Below are positions 55,025 through 62,998 of a DNA stretch of 64,000 bases, in pieces. Where the stretch lies: assembly GCF_026017845.1 (NCBI RefSeq), contig NZ_CP100416.1, positions 4,013,602 through 4,077,601 on the forward strand, given 5' to 3'. Position 1 is the first letter of the stretch. Every line of letters starts with the position of its first letter. This DNA comes from Amycolatopsis mediterranei (GTDB lineage Bacteria; Actinomycetota; Actinomycetes; Mycobacteriales; Pseudonocardiaceae). Under the pieces are notes generated by a model. That model saw only the letters and a list, made by a program, of their open reading frames with translations. It was not told the DNA's origin and searched no databases. Both the position numbers and the translations under genes were made by a program.

Positions 55025-55601
55025 GAACGGAGTTCCGCGAGCGCCCGCCCGCACCGGCAGCGCCGATCCCCGAGCCGCGCGCGTGCGCGACCGGCTCCGG
55101 CGGGCCGCGTTCGAGCTGATCGAGGGGCGCCGGGTCGAGCGGATCTCGGTCAGCGACATCACCCAGCTCGCCGGCGTGAGCAGGCAGGTCTTCTACCAGC
55201 ACTTCCGCGACCGCGACGACGCCGTCGCCCAGGCCGTGGCGGCCTCGTTCCGCGAACTCGCCCCCGGCGACGGGGAAGACCCGCGAGCGGTGATCCACCG
55301 CCTGTGCGAGTTCTCGGCCCGGCACGCGGAGCTCTACCGCAACCTGTACCCCAGCGCGGCGTCGCAGCAGACCGCGAACGCCTACCGCGACCTCCTGCAC
55401 CCGGCGTGCCTCCGGCTCGTCGAGCACCTCCCGGATCCGGCGACCCTCGCGGACTTCGTCCTGGGCGGCATCATCGAGATCCTCCGGCTGCCGGCCGAAG
55501 GCTCGGCAGCGCCGGCCACCGCCGAGTCCTTGCGCCGCCGCGTCGACGCCTGCCTCGACGTCATCAGTGGCGCTTCGGTGACCGCACACTTCGAGGCATG
55601 A
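55017..55601 (+). CDS. TetR/AcrR-family regulator of the AtuA/CoA-transferase operon
   Basis: 194 residues from GTG 55017, which lies inside a palindrome. The helix-turn-helix is ISVSDITQLAGVSRQVFYQHFRDRDDAV (split across helices 2-4). The C-terminal ligand domain is shorter than average. Divergent from the AtuA gene and sharing its operators, it is probably both autorepressor and repressor of the catabolic genes; the ligand may be the catabolic substrate or its CoA ester. Confidence 0.9.
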   Translation: MSTNGVPRAPARTGSADPRAARVRDRLRRAAFELIEGRRVERISVSDITQLAGVSRQVFYQHFRDRDDAVAQAVAASFRELAPGDGEDPRAVIHRLCEFSARHAELYRNLYPSAASQQTANAYRDLLHPACLRLVEHLPDPATLADFVLGGIIEILRLPAEGSAAPATAESLRRRVDACLDVISGASVTAHFEA

Positions 55602-55610
55602 CTGCGGTGG

Positions 55611-57170
55611 TCAATCCGCGGAAGACGGCACGATCAGGCCGGATTCGTACGCGGCCACCACGTGGTGGCGCGCGAAGCTTTCGATCAGCCGCCGGGTGAT
55701 CCGCGGCGAAAGCAGCACGTCGCCGGCCGCGACGGCGTGGATCGCGGCGATGACCCGGTCGGCCGGGGTGTCCTTGAGCAGGAACCCCGATGCCCCCTCG
55801 CGGAGGGAGGTGTACACGTACTCCGAAATGTCGAAGGTGGTCAGGATGATGATGCGGGGCTGCCACCCCGGGTCTCGGCTCAGGATCCGCCGCGTCGCGG
55901 AGATCCCGTCGAGTTCCGGCATGCGCACGTCCATGAGCACCACGTCCGGCCGGGTGGCCGTGGCCGAGGCGACCGCGTCGACGCCGTTGGCGGCCTCGGC
56001 CACCACGTCGATCCCCGGGGCGGCCTCGAGCAGCCCCGCCAGGCCGGCCCGCACCAGCGGCTGGTCGTCGGGGCGCGGACCGGCCTCGAACGTTCCGCCG
56101 TAGAGGTCCGTGCGCTCGCGCATGCCGTACGAAGACGGTCCGCCTCCGGTGCGGGCGCCGGCTCCGTCGTCGGTGATCCTGACTTCGACGCACCGACCGT
56201 GGTAGGCGATCCCCACTCGCGCCGACGCGGCGCCCGCGTGCTTCAGGACATTGGTCAGTGACTCCTGGGCGATCCGGTAGGCGGAGATCGCGACTCCGGG
56301 CGACACGGGCCTCGGCCGGCCGGTCACCACCAGTTCGACGGCCAAGCCCGCGGCCCGGACCCGCTCGACCAGGCCCGGTACCGCCTCGATACCCGGCTGT
56401 GGCGACAGGTCGACTTCACCGTCGTCGTCGAGCCGGAGGACGTCCAGGAGCCGGCGCATCTCCTGCAGCGCTTCGCGGCTGGTTCCGTCGATGGTGGCGA
56501 CTGCCGTGCGTGCGGTCTGCGGGTCGCTGTCGAACACGTAGCGAGCCAATCCGGCTTGAAGGGAGATGACGGACATGTGGTGCGCGACGACGGCGTGGAG
56601 TTCCCGGGCGATCCGGACGCGTTCGTCGGCGACCGCTCGGCGGGCCTGCTCGGCCTGGAGCTGCACCCGCTGCGCCCAGCGCTTGGTGCTTTCGCCGAGT
56701 GCCCAGGAGCAGAACAGGATCAGCGCGCTTTCGAGCAGCTTGGCCAGCTTGAAGTCGCTGGACGGGTTCAGGAACGTCGGGAGGAAGCAGAGCACCGAAA
56801 GCAACCACATCAGCGCGGCCACCGGGGTGGAGCACATGGTGCCCACCGTGAACATCGCGATCAACAGGCCCAAGCCCGCGTTGGGCAGTTCCGCCGACTC
56901 CAGCGCGGAGTACACGGTCACCGCGCAGGCGGTCACCGTCATGACGGCGACCGGAGTGACCTGCCGCGGGGCGAGGGGTGCGACGGTCAGGATTCCGGCG
57001 ACGTGGATCAGCCGGCCGGCGTCCGGGCGGGCCGCCACGTTGGCGACGGTCAGTGCCACGAGCGCCGCTGTGACGACGACGTCCAGCCGGGGCACGGAAG
57101 ACTTTGCGCGCACCTCGTCACGGTAGTCGAACCGGCGGCTCGGCCTCCGGTGCGGCGGCCGGGTTACCAC
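55611..57170 (-). CDS. In-frame fusion of a NarL-type histidine kinase and a receiver domain lacking its LuxR output
   Basis: 519 residues from GTG 57170 (GTG 57113 is an alternative). Residues 1-360 are a complete membrane kinase: helices to about 158, then phospho-acceptor His192 (ARELHAVVAHHMS). ATP-binding blocks follow (NVLKHAG, DDGAGARTGGG, YGMRERTDLYGGTFEAG). At about 366 the kinase switches directly into a receiver (DDQPLVRAGLAGLLEAAPG) with phospho-acceptor Asp414 (VLMDVRMPELDG). The final strands of the kinase, its stop and the start of the regulator are missing. The receiver ends at RRLIESFARHH plus 17 residues with no helix-turn-helix. Adjacent separate genes normally encode these parts, so an internal deletion fused them and a second loss removed the output domain. 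No partner regulator is adjacent. Confidence 0.8.
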   Translation of the reverse strand: MVTRPPHRRPSRRFDYRDEVRAKSSVPRLDVVVTAALVALTVANVAARPDAGRLIHVAGILTVAPLAPRQVTPVAVMTVTACAVTVYSALESAELPNAGLGLLIAMFTVGTMCSTPVAALMWLLSVLCFLPTFLNPSSDFKLAKLLESALILFCSWALGESTKRWAQRVQLQAEQARRAVADERVRIARELHAVVAHHMSVISLQAGLARYVFDSDPQTARTAVATIDGTSREALQEMRRLLDVLRLDDDGEVDLSPQPGIEAVPGLVERVRAAGLAVELVVTGRPRPVSPGVAISAYRIAQESLTNVLKHAGAASARVGIAYHGRCVEVRITDDGAGARTGGGPSSYGMRERTDLYGGTFEAGPRPDDQPLVRAGLAGLLEAAPGIDVVAEAANGVDAVASATATRPDVVLMDVRMPELDGISATRRILSRDPGWQPRIIILTTFDISEYVYTSLREGASGFLLKDTPADRVIAAIHAVAAGDVLLSPRITRRLIESFARHHVVAAYESGLIVPSSAD

Positions 57171-57511
57171 CAGCGGGGTAGGTCCGAATACCCATTCCGC
57201 TGACGCCTGATCCCGGAATTTTTCTTACGCCTACCGCGTGGTCCGCCCGGATTGGGAGTCGATCAACGCAACGCCGAGTCCCGCAACACGTCCCGTCGTG
57301 TTACGGACGGAAAGCGTCGGGCGGCGCAAGCGGGAAAGCTACACGGTGGCCTGATCTCCCATTTCGGTTGGCGTAAAGACCGAGTCACCGTGAGTAAACG
57401 TGAAGCGAAACACATCTTGGCGGCGGTCCCGCGCATTCGCGGGACTGAGTCCGCTCACGTCGCGCGGGAATGGAACGAGCGCAAGATCCTTCGCTCTTTT
57501 TGGACGTCTGA
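57171..57511. other. 341-bp gene-poor block with two small hairpins
   Basis: No convincing coding region. An open frame at 57252-57596 has non-native composition and is rejected. GTCCCGCG-CATT-CGCGGGAC (57426-57445) is a perfect 8-bp hairpin. On the + strand, GAGCG with CGCTC followed by TTTTT (57477-57501) looks like a rho-independent terminator, rare in this GC-rich setting. A short transcript may end here, but no promoter or conserved RNA could be recognised. Base composition is visibly less GC-rich than flanking genes. Confidence 0.4.
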
Positions 57512-57688
57512 TTATTTAGTCGCGGTAGGCGTCACTTGGACAAGCGACTTAATCGCCCCAGTTGCCGGGGGAACCAGGGTGGCATGCGGCGGCTGAGATT
57601 TATCGATTAAATAGAAAACGACCCCGATCGCAACTATGATAACGAGCACACTCCCTGCCAGCAGGCCATATCGTCTTGAGCTATTCAC
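57512..57688 (-). CDS. Small single-pass membrane protein, 58 aa
   Basis: A 58-codon frame from GTG 57688 to TAA, too short for usual ORF filters. The sequence begins NSSRRYGLLAGS, continues with a hydrophobic helix (about 9-28, VLVIIVAIGVVFYL) and ends with a Pro/Thr-rich exposed tail (PPHATLVPPATGAI). The basic N-terminus suggests the tail is outside. Codon use is less GC-biased, matching the protease gene upstream on the same strand. It lies behind a hairpin after that gene and may be read through from it. Function unknown. Confidence 0.55.
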   Translation of the reverse strand: MNSSRRYGLLAGSVLVIIVAIGVVFYLIDKSQPPHATLVPPATGAIKSLVQVTPTATK

Positions 57689-57708
57689 TTCTCAGCCTTG
57701 TCTGAGTC

Positions 57709-57754
57709 GATATAGTGGAGGTGAGTCATTGTCGCGACTCGCCTCCACTATATC
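57709..57754 (-). terminator. Long hairpin terminator after the serine protease gene
   Basis: 19-bp arms (57709-57727 and 57736-57754) with one G-U wobble and an 8-base loop (ATTGTCGC). It starts 23 bp after the protease stop on the minus strand. It would also attenuate transcription into the small membrane-protein gene. Confidence 0.8.
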
Positions 57755-57776
57755 ACAGCTCCGGCTATCTGACTGC

Positions 57777-59084
57777 TCAGGTGCGACTGGCTTCAGTTGT
57801 GAAGACGTCGAGGCCGTAGCGGTCCTCGGCCACTATTACGCCTCCAACCTGAGCTCCAGCGGAAAGGGATCCAGTCAGAATAGGGCCGCCACTGTCGCCG
57901 GACTGCACGATCGAGCCGCCATCGCCAGATGTTGCGCGGTCAATGCCGCAGACCAGGTCTGCTACGTCGGTGTCTATGCAGATATCTACTGCATTGACCG
58001 TCGCGCCGCGACACGTATACCCGCTGAATGACCCGTTTGTGCAGACGCTCTGGCCGACCACAAATTTGATCGAATCGTTGGTCTGGGTTGTGGCAACGTA
58101 TTCTTCGAGGTTGACCACATCGGAGGTGTACTGTTGGTCAGAGAGCGGAACATATGGCTGAATATTCGCAAAATCAGGATCGCCGTTGCCGTCGATGCTC
58201 AAGGTGACAGTGCCGAGGATGTCGCTGTAGTAGGCGGTACTGGAAGCTTTGTCGAAGTACCCTTGATAAAATGTGGTGCCTGTCGGTCCGCAATGTCCTG
58301 CAGTGACTACCTGAGTCAGCGACGCCCGGTTCATCGCAGTGGTGCACTCAAAAATAGTGCTACCGCTACCGGTGGGGCTGGGGCCAACCGTGAAAATGCG
58401 AACTGCGGAGTTGTACGCCGGGAAATCGAGAAGCCGGCTCGGAGATTTTGCTTGACTGGGCACTGCGATCGAGCCTTTGCTTGCTTTCTGAAGTTTTATC
58501 GGCTTCTCCGTGGTCGTCACTTTCGCTGCCGTGGTCGGCCGCCTGCCGGAAATGACCCTGACAAGTCCCGATCCGTATCGATCGCGTAATGCCAGAACGT
58601 CTTTGTCGGATGGATTGGCGATCTCGATTACGACCTGATTGGCGTCTTCGTCGATATGCCAAGCTGTTACTCGACCGTCGGCGACATTCTTGTTCTTGAC
58701 GTCGGCTGCCACTTGCGACATGACAGATTTGAGGATATTTCGGCTCCTGCTTTGCTTCGTGACTTCAACTCGAACTGAGGAGCCCGCGACCGAACTGGTC
58801 TCATTTGCAGTGTTCCCGTGAAAAAGTTGATTCAGGCTCTTGGCGGCGGCGTTGACGTCGACTGCCCCGAGGATGTAAGTGTGTCTCGCTTCGTCGAAGC
58901 GCAGACCTGAGTACAAGGTCGAGTTTCCGTAAGCCGCGCTTACTAATGCCTGCAATTCGTTGGCGGGGATATCAACGAGATTTGAGTCCGCAACTGTCGC
59001 GGCCGAAGCTGACGAAGTCCAGGAAATCAAAGAGCAGAAGGTCGCAAGGAGAATTGAAGTCATCCTCTTGTTGTGCTTACGCAT
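57777..59084 (-). CDS. Secreted trypsin-like (S1) serine protease with long propeptide
   Basis: 435 residues from ATG 59084, with CGAGGGGTG before it; an upstream ATG would add 11 residues. The signal peptide ends SSASA near residue 28. A propeptide of about 190 residues, resembling streptogrisin-type pro-regions (ANELQALVSAAYG, TAWHIDEDANQVVIEI), precedes the protease domain. The triad is visible: His264 in VVTAGHCG, Asp304 in DPDFANI, Ser398 in GDSGGP. Cys pairs flank the His and Ser loops. Codons are clearly less GC-rich than the surroundings, suggesting acquisition. It probably degrades external protein. Confidence 0.9.
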   Translation of the reverse strand: MRKHNKRMTSILLATFCSLISWTSSASAATVADSNLVDIPANELQALVSAAYGNSTLYSGLRFDEARHTYILGAVDVNAAAKSLNQLFHGNTANETSSVAGSSVRVEVTKQSRSRNILKSVMSQVAADVKNKNVADGRVTAWHIDEDANQVVIEIANPSDKDVLALRDRYGSGLVRVISGRRPTTAAKVTTTEKPIKLQKASKGSIAVPSQAKSPSRLLDFPAYNSAVRIFTVGPSPTGSGSTIFECTTAMNRASLTQVVTAGHCGPTGTTFYQGYFDKASSTAYYSDILGTVTLSIDGNGDPDFANIQPYVPLSDQQYTSDVVNLEEYVATTQTNDSIKFVVGQSVCTNGSFSGYTCRGATVNAVDICIDTDVADLVCGIDRATSGDGGSIVQSGDSGGPILTGSLSAGAQVGGVIVAEDRYGLDVFTTEASRT

Positions 59085-59182
59085 TACACCCCTCGTATTA
59101 AATGCGATATGCGCCATTGAGATGCGACGACAAGTAAGCGTATTTGCTGGCTCTGACTGTTGTCATCTGCCATGTGGGTGAT

Positions 59183-59203
59183 CTACCAACGGGTTGTTGG
59201 TAG
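59183..59203. repeat. Inverted repeat upstream of the protease gene
   Basis: CTACCAAC-GGGTT-GTTGGTAG has perfect 8-bp arms and a 5-base loop, 99 bp upstream of the protease start. It may be an operator or an RNA hairpin in the leader. No T-tract follows on either side. Confidence 0.45.
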
Positions 59204-59237
59204 AGTAGGTTAAGATGCTTCGCAATCCGCTGGTTGA

Positions 59238-59390
59238 TCTAAAGTCCTAGGTCGTTCGGCACACAGTGAGAGTAATCCGTTGTTCATATTCGTGAACGCG
59301 GTGGCGGACGATACGCAGCCGATCGGTCTGGAGGTCGCTTTTCCGAAGAAAGCCCGGATTCGTGAATACTTGGCAGCCGTCCTGCGGTAG
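59238..59390 (+). pseudogene. Orphan C-terminal gene fragment
   Basis: A 50-codon frame without a start ends at TAG 59388-59390. The translated end (NPLFIFVNAVADDTQPIGLE and AFPKKARIREYLAAVL) reads like the last helices and strands of a real protein and differs from the composition of random frames here. Upstream there is an in-frame stop at 59235. No family was recognised. It is probably a leftover of a gene disrupted when the low-GC patch formed. The rest of the 59085-59608 intergenic region holds no gene I can support. Confidence 0.35.
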
Positions 59391-59608
59391 GCGACGCTCG
59401 GTCCTCGCGTCCGGTGCCGATGTCCCCGTTGCCGCCGAGCCGGTGGCGTAGCAGTGCTCCCGCGACCGTCGGACGGCGAGGCTGCGCGTGGCCGGCCCGC
59501 CGCGCGCCGGACTACGCGGTGACGGTCTTCGCGACCTGGCCCTTTCGGGCCGCTCGGTCTGCCCGCACGGTCGTGGTCGCCTGGTCCGGCGGGTCGTATC
59601 CTCCATTC

Positions 59609-61090
59609 GTGGAGCATGTGCGCAGGAAGCCGGCCGTCCGGCCGCACGATGCCCAGCCCCGCCGGGACTCCGCGGCGGCGGAACCGGGGCTGCTGCGGCT
59701 GCAGCGCCTCGCCGGGAACGCCGCGACCACCAGGCTGGTCACCGTGCAGCGCGACCTCGACGACCAGGCCGCGCTCGCCGCGGTCGACGGGCTGCCCGCG
59801 CACGTGCTGTCCGGCAACGGCGGTGTGCCGCTGGCGACCGAGGCGGCGAAGCAGGATTTCCTGCGCGCGGGCCGCGAATGGTTCGGCAGCCACGAGGCGA
59901 CACTGGACCATTTCCGCGGCATCGAACAGTCCACCGCGCCCGGCCACCCGTTCCTGCACCGGGACGCCAAGGCCCGGCTGGAGGCGGCGATCGCGTCGCT
60001 CGGCGGTCCCGGGCCGTCGTCCACCGTGGCGTTCTCCTTCCGCAAGGCGTTCACCCCGGACACCCACTACACGCCCGCGTCGATGCACACGCTCGGCTAC
60101 GCGATCGACTACGACGCCAACAACATGCCCCGCATCGGCCGCGGCGAGACAGCCGAGCTGCTCCGGCTCACCGGCGGCGGTCCCAGCAACGCCCAGCTCG
60201 GCGAGTACTCGGCCCGGCGGGCCGTCATCACCGCGACCGGCGACGCGACCGCGGCGGGGGAGGCGCCCCCGGCGCAGGCGGCGGCGCTGATGGACCGGAT
60301 CCGCGCCGAGTCGCAGCGGCTGGCGGCGTCGTCGCAGGCGTTCCAGGCGAGCCTCGGTGCTTCGCGCGACCAGTTCCTCGAGCTGCGGACCCAGTACTTC
60401 GAGGCGTCGACGCCGCCGGAGAAAACCGCGGTCCTGAACCAGGTCCCGGCCCTGATCGTGCCGTGGACGACCGCGATCACGACCGAGGAGCAGCGCCTGA
60501 CCGCGTTGGCGACCGCGGCCGCTCTCGATCCGGCCGCGCTGCCCGCGAAGGCCCAGCTCAGCGTGCGGATCGCGCAGATCGAAGCCGCCGCGCGGGAGGC
60601 GGGCCGGGCCGTTGTCCAGGCGAAAGGCAAGGAACCGGAAGCGAAGTCCAAGCTGTGGGGCCGGCTCGCCGCCTGGGAGAAGCTGGTGAAGACCGAGCCG
60701 GACGGCACGTTCGGCGACCGCGTCACGCGCGTCACCGAGCAGGCCCAGACCCTCCTCGACGGGCTGAAACCCCTTGTGGGCGCGAAGGAAACGCTCGCGA
60801 AGCTGACGTCGTTGCGGGCCAAGCTGAGCGATCCGGCGTTCCTGTTCGGCAGCGCGAAGCGCAAGAAGGGCGAGCGGCCCACGACCGCGACGGTCCCGGA
60901 CACGCCGTCGATGGCGCAGCTGGTGGAGAAGGGCTACTTCAACCCCCGGGACCCGGTGACGGGACGCGAGCACTTCAACGCGGACTTCCTGGTCGCCCTG
61001 GCGCAGCACGGGTTCGACCTCGGCGTCGCCTGGACCGGCGAGTCCACCGACTCGATGCACATGGAGCTGGTCGTCCCCCGCGGCGGCTGA
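59609..61090 (+). CDS. Putative M15-like metallopeptidase with large insert and N-terminal LQRLAGN motif
   Basis: 493 residues from GTG 59609. TATCCT at 59597 could be a -10 element for a leaderless transcript; the frame extends upstream but lacks a ribosome site. There is no signal peptide. Residues 25-50 contain LLRLQRLAGNAATTRLVTVQR-type sequence (given in part), a motif recurrent near the start of actinobacterial DUF4157/injection-system-associated proteins. The first M15 zinc block is SMHTLGYAIDYD with His160 and Asp167. The third ligand is His484 in DSMHMEL, with Asp481 three residues before it as a possible catalytic acid. Between them is a roughly 290-residue, mostly helical insert (about 210-460). 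If active, it would cleave peptidoglycan peptides. Delivery by a contractile injection system is inference. Confidence 0.65.
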   Translation: MEHVRRKPAVRPHDAQPRRDSAAAEPGLLRLQRLAGNAATTRLVTVQRDLDDQAALAAVDGLPAHVLSGNGGVPLATEAAKQDFLRAGREWFGSHEATLDHFRGIEQSTAPGHPFLHRDAKARLEAAIASLGGPGPSSTVAFSFRKAFTPDTHYTPASMHTLGYAIDYDANNMPRIGRGETAELLRLTGGGPSNAQLGEYSARRAVITATGDATAAGEAPPAQAAALMDRIRAESQRLAASSQAFQASLGASRDQFLELRTQYFEASTPPEKTAVLNQVPALIVPWTTAITTEEQRLTALATAAALDPAALPAKAQLSVRIAQIEAAAREAGRAVVQAKGKEPEAKSKLWGRLAAWEKLVKTEPDGTFGDRVTRVTEQAQTLLDGLKPLVGAKETLAKLTSLRAKLSDPAFLFGSAKRKKGERPTTATVPDTPSMAQLVEKGYFNPRDPVTGREHFNADFLVALAQHGFDLGVAWTGESTDSMHMELVVPRGG

Positions 61091-61220
61091 GGTGGTGCCG
61101 GGGAGGTCCAGTGCGGTTGCCCTCGAAGCCGCGCTCGGCTGGGGTCGGGTGCATGAGCCAGGCCCGACGCTCTCGCCGATCGTTCAGCGCCGACCCAGGC
61201 GGACTGAAACGGCCGGCAGC

Positions 61221-62105
61221 TCAGCTGAGTGCTTGAATCCCGGTCGCCGGCTTCTCCTGGCCGGCCGCCCACGACGCCAGAAGGGCCAGACCGTCCGCGG
61301 TCGCCGTGCCGGCGGGTGCGGTGTAGATGTTCAGGAGCAGGCCGGGCTCGGCGGGCAGCTCCATCGACTCGACGTCCAGGTCGAGCCGGCCCACCACCGG
61401 ATGGTGCAGGCGCTTGCGTCCGGACCGGTGGAGCCGGACGTCCTGAGATGCCCACCGCTGCCGGAACAGTTCACTGCGGGTCGACAATTCACCGACCAGG
61501 GCGATCAGCTCCTCGTCGTGCGGATTGCGGCCGGCTTCCATGCGTAGCTTCGCGGCCACATCGCCGACGATCCGGTCGTAGTCGACGAAGAACGTTTCCG
61601 CCGCTTCGGGATCCAGGTACACGAACCGCGCGGTGTTCGCCGGTCGTCGCGGGTCGGCCAGCACCGGTGAATACAGCGCGCGGGCGAGGTGATTCATGGC
61701 CAGGACGTCATAACGGCCGTTGCAAATCCAGGCCGGCGCATCGGTGATCGCGTCGAGCACCTGCTGGAGCGCCGGCCGCACCGCCACGGCGGGCCGCCGG
61801 CGGCGGGGACCGCCGGGCGTCCTGGACTGCCGCGCAAGGTGGAACAGGTGATCGCGCTCGGCCTCGTCGAGTTGCAAGGCAGCGGCCACCGCGTCGAGCA
61901 CCCCGTCGGAGGTGCCGGCGAGGCTGCCGCGCTCCATCCGCACGTAGTAGTCGACCGAGACTCCGGCCAGCAGAGCCACCTCTTCGCGACGCAGACCTTT
62001 GACCCGGCGGTTGCCGCCGTAGGCGGGCAGTCCGGCCCGCTCGGGCGCGATCCGCGCGCGACGCGAGCTCAGGAATTCCTTGATCTCGGTGCGCAGGTCG
62101 ATCAT
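61221..62105 (-). CDS. XRE-type helix-turn-helix regulator with MmyB-like ligand-binding domain
   Basis: 294 residues from ATG 62105, with GGGG before it; GTG 62111 is the alternative. The N-terminal helix-turn-helix reads LRREEVALLAGVSVDYYVRMERG. The C-terminal 180 residues form the MmyB-type PAS-like domain (NHLARALYSPVLADPRRPAN). These regulators commonly control an adjacent SDR gene. Here the SDR lies upstream on the same strand, 90 bp away. It probably senses a fatty-acid-like ligand. Confidence 0.9.
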   Translation of the reverse strand: MIDLRTEIKEFLSSRRARIAPERAGLPAYGGNRRVKGLRREEVALLAGVSVDYYVRMERGSLAGTSDGVLDAVAAALQLDEAERDHLFHLARQSRTPGGPRRRRPAVAVRPALQQVLDAITDAPAWICNGRYDVLAMNHLARALYSPVLADPRRPANTARFVYLDPEAAETFFVDYDRIVGDVAAKLRMEAGRNPHDEELIALVGELSTRSELFRQRWASQDVRLHRSGRKRLHHPVVGRLDLDVESMELPAEPGLLLNIYTAPAGTATADGLALLASWAAGQEKPATGIQALS

Positions 62106-62155
62106 GGTCACCCCGTCACCGTAAGCCCTGTCCGCGGGCGAAGGGAGGTTCTGCT

Positions 62156-62203
62156 GGTACCCCCCGGCATCATCACCCCGGTACCGTTGCGGTATTAGGT
62201 ACC
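62156..62203. promoter_or_regulatory. Three GGTACC sites in the XRE leader region
   Basis: GGTACC occurs at 62156-62161, 62180-62185 and 62198-62203, between the SDR and the XRE regulator. The starts are 24 and 18 bp apart, near multiples of a helical turn for the first pair. The hexamer is self-complementary. They could be half-sites for the MmyB-type regulator. Chance is possible in a short GC-rich leader. Confidence 0.3.
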
Positions 62204-62998
62204 TGATGCGGTCGTGGCGATGCCGCCGTCGACCGGGATGACGGTGCCCGTGAGGTAAGCCGAGGCCCGGCCGGCGAGGAACACGGCGATGCCTGCCATG
62301 TCGTCGTCGCGGCCGAGGCGGCGCAGCGGGGCCTTCGCCGCGATCGCGTCGCCGAGGACGTCGAGCGTGGACGCCATCATCTGCGACGGGAACGGTCCCG
62401 GGGCCACCGCGTTCACCGTGATGTGCTGGGGGCCCAGTTCTCTGGCCAGCACCCGGGTGAGCTGGTGGAGTCCCGCTTTGCTGCTGGCGTACGAGTAGTT
62501 CGGCGCCGCGGCGACGTGGATGGCGGCGATGCTGCCGATGTTGACGATCCGCGCGGGATCATCGGCGGTGCCCGCCCGGCGAAGGGCCGGGAGCAGCGCC
62601 TGCACCAGCCAGAACGGCGACTTGAGGTTCAGGTCGATCACGGCGTCCCAGGCCTCGTCCGGGAACGTCTCCAGCGGCTCGCGCCACATCGCTCCCGCGT
62701 TGTTGACGAGGATGTCCAGGCGTTCCGAGCCGGCCTCGACAAGATCGGCGAGGCGCCGGCACTCGTCGTGCCTGGACAGGTCGGCGGGGAATGCTTGAAC
62801 GTCGCCGAATTCGGACAGCAGCTGCTGTGCTTCCGCGCACGCGTCCGGCTTGCGTGAGCTGATGACGACGCGGGCGCCCGCCTGCAGAAGGCCGCGCGCT
62901 ATCATCATCCCGATTCCCCTGGTGCCGCCGGTGACGAGGGCGTACTTCCCACTCAGGTCGAAAAGGTCTGCGTGCGTGGTGAACTGGCTGTCCGCCAT
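62195..62998 (-). CDS. Short-chain dehydrogenase/reductase
   Basis: 267 residues from ATG 62998, preceded by AGAAGGAA; longer in-frame starts upstream have no ribosome site. The cofactor loop is TGGTRGIGMMIARG, the structural NNAG is in ILVNNAGAMW, and catalytic Ser and YxxxK are in NIGSIAA and YSYASSKAG. The C-terminus VIPVDGGIATT is typical of classical SDRs. NAD(P)-dependent, substrate unknown. A regulator of the MmyB type follows on the same strand. Confidence 0.92.
   Translation of the reverse strand: MADSQFTTHADLFDLSGKYALVTGGTRGIGMMIARGLLQAGARVVISSRKPDACAEAQQLLSEFGDVQAFPADLSRHDECRRLADLVEAGSERLDILVNNAGAMWREPLETFPDEAWDAVIDLNLKSPFWLVQALLPALRRAGTADDPARIVNIGSIAAIHVAAAPNYSYASSKAGLHQLTRVLARELGPQHITVNAVAPGPFPSQMMASTLDVLGDAIAAKAPLRRLGRDDDMAGIAVFLAGRASAYLTGTVIPVDGGIATTASGT

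Noticed and set aside
57252-57596. Plus-strand frame of 114 codons in the low-GC block
   Set aside because: No ribosome site, composition unlike protein, crosses a T-tailed hairpin and runs antisense to the 58-residue membrane protein.
59247-59606. Minus-strand frame of 119 codons upstream of the protease
   Set aside because: Arg/Pro/Ser-rich and without support; overlaps the region where the plus-strand fragment looks more protein-like.
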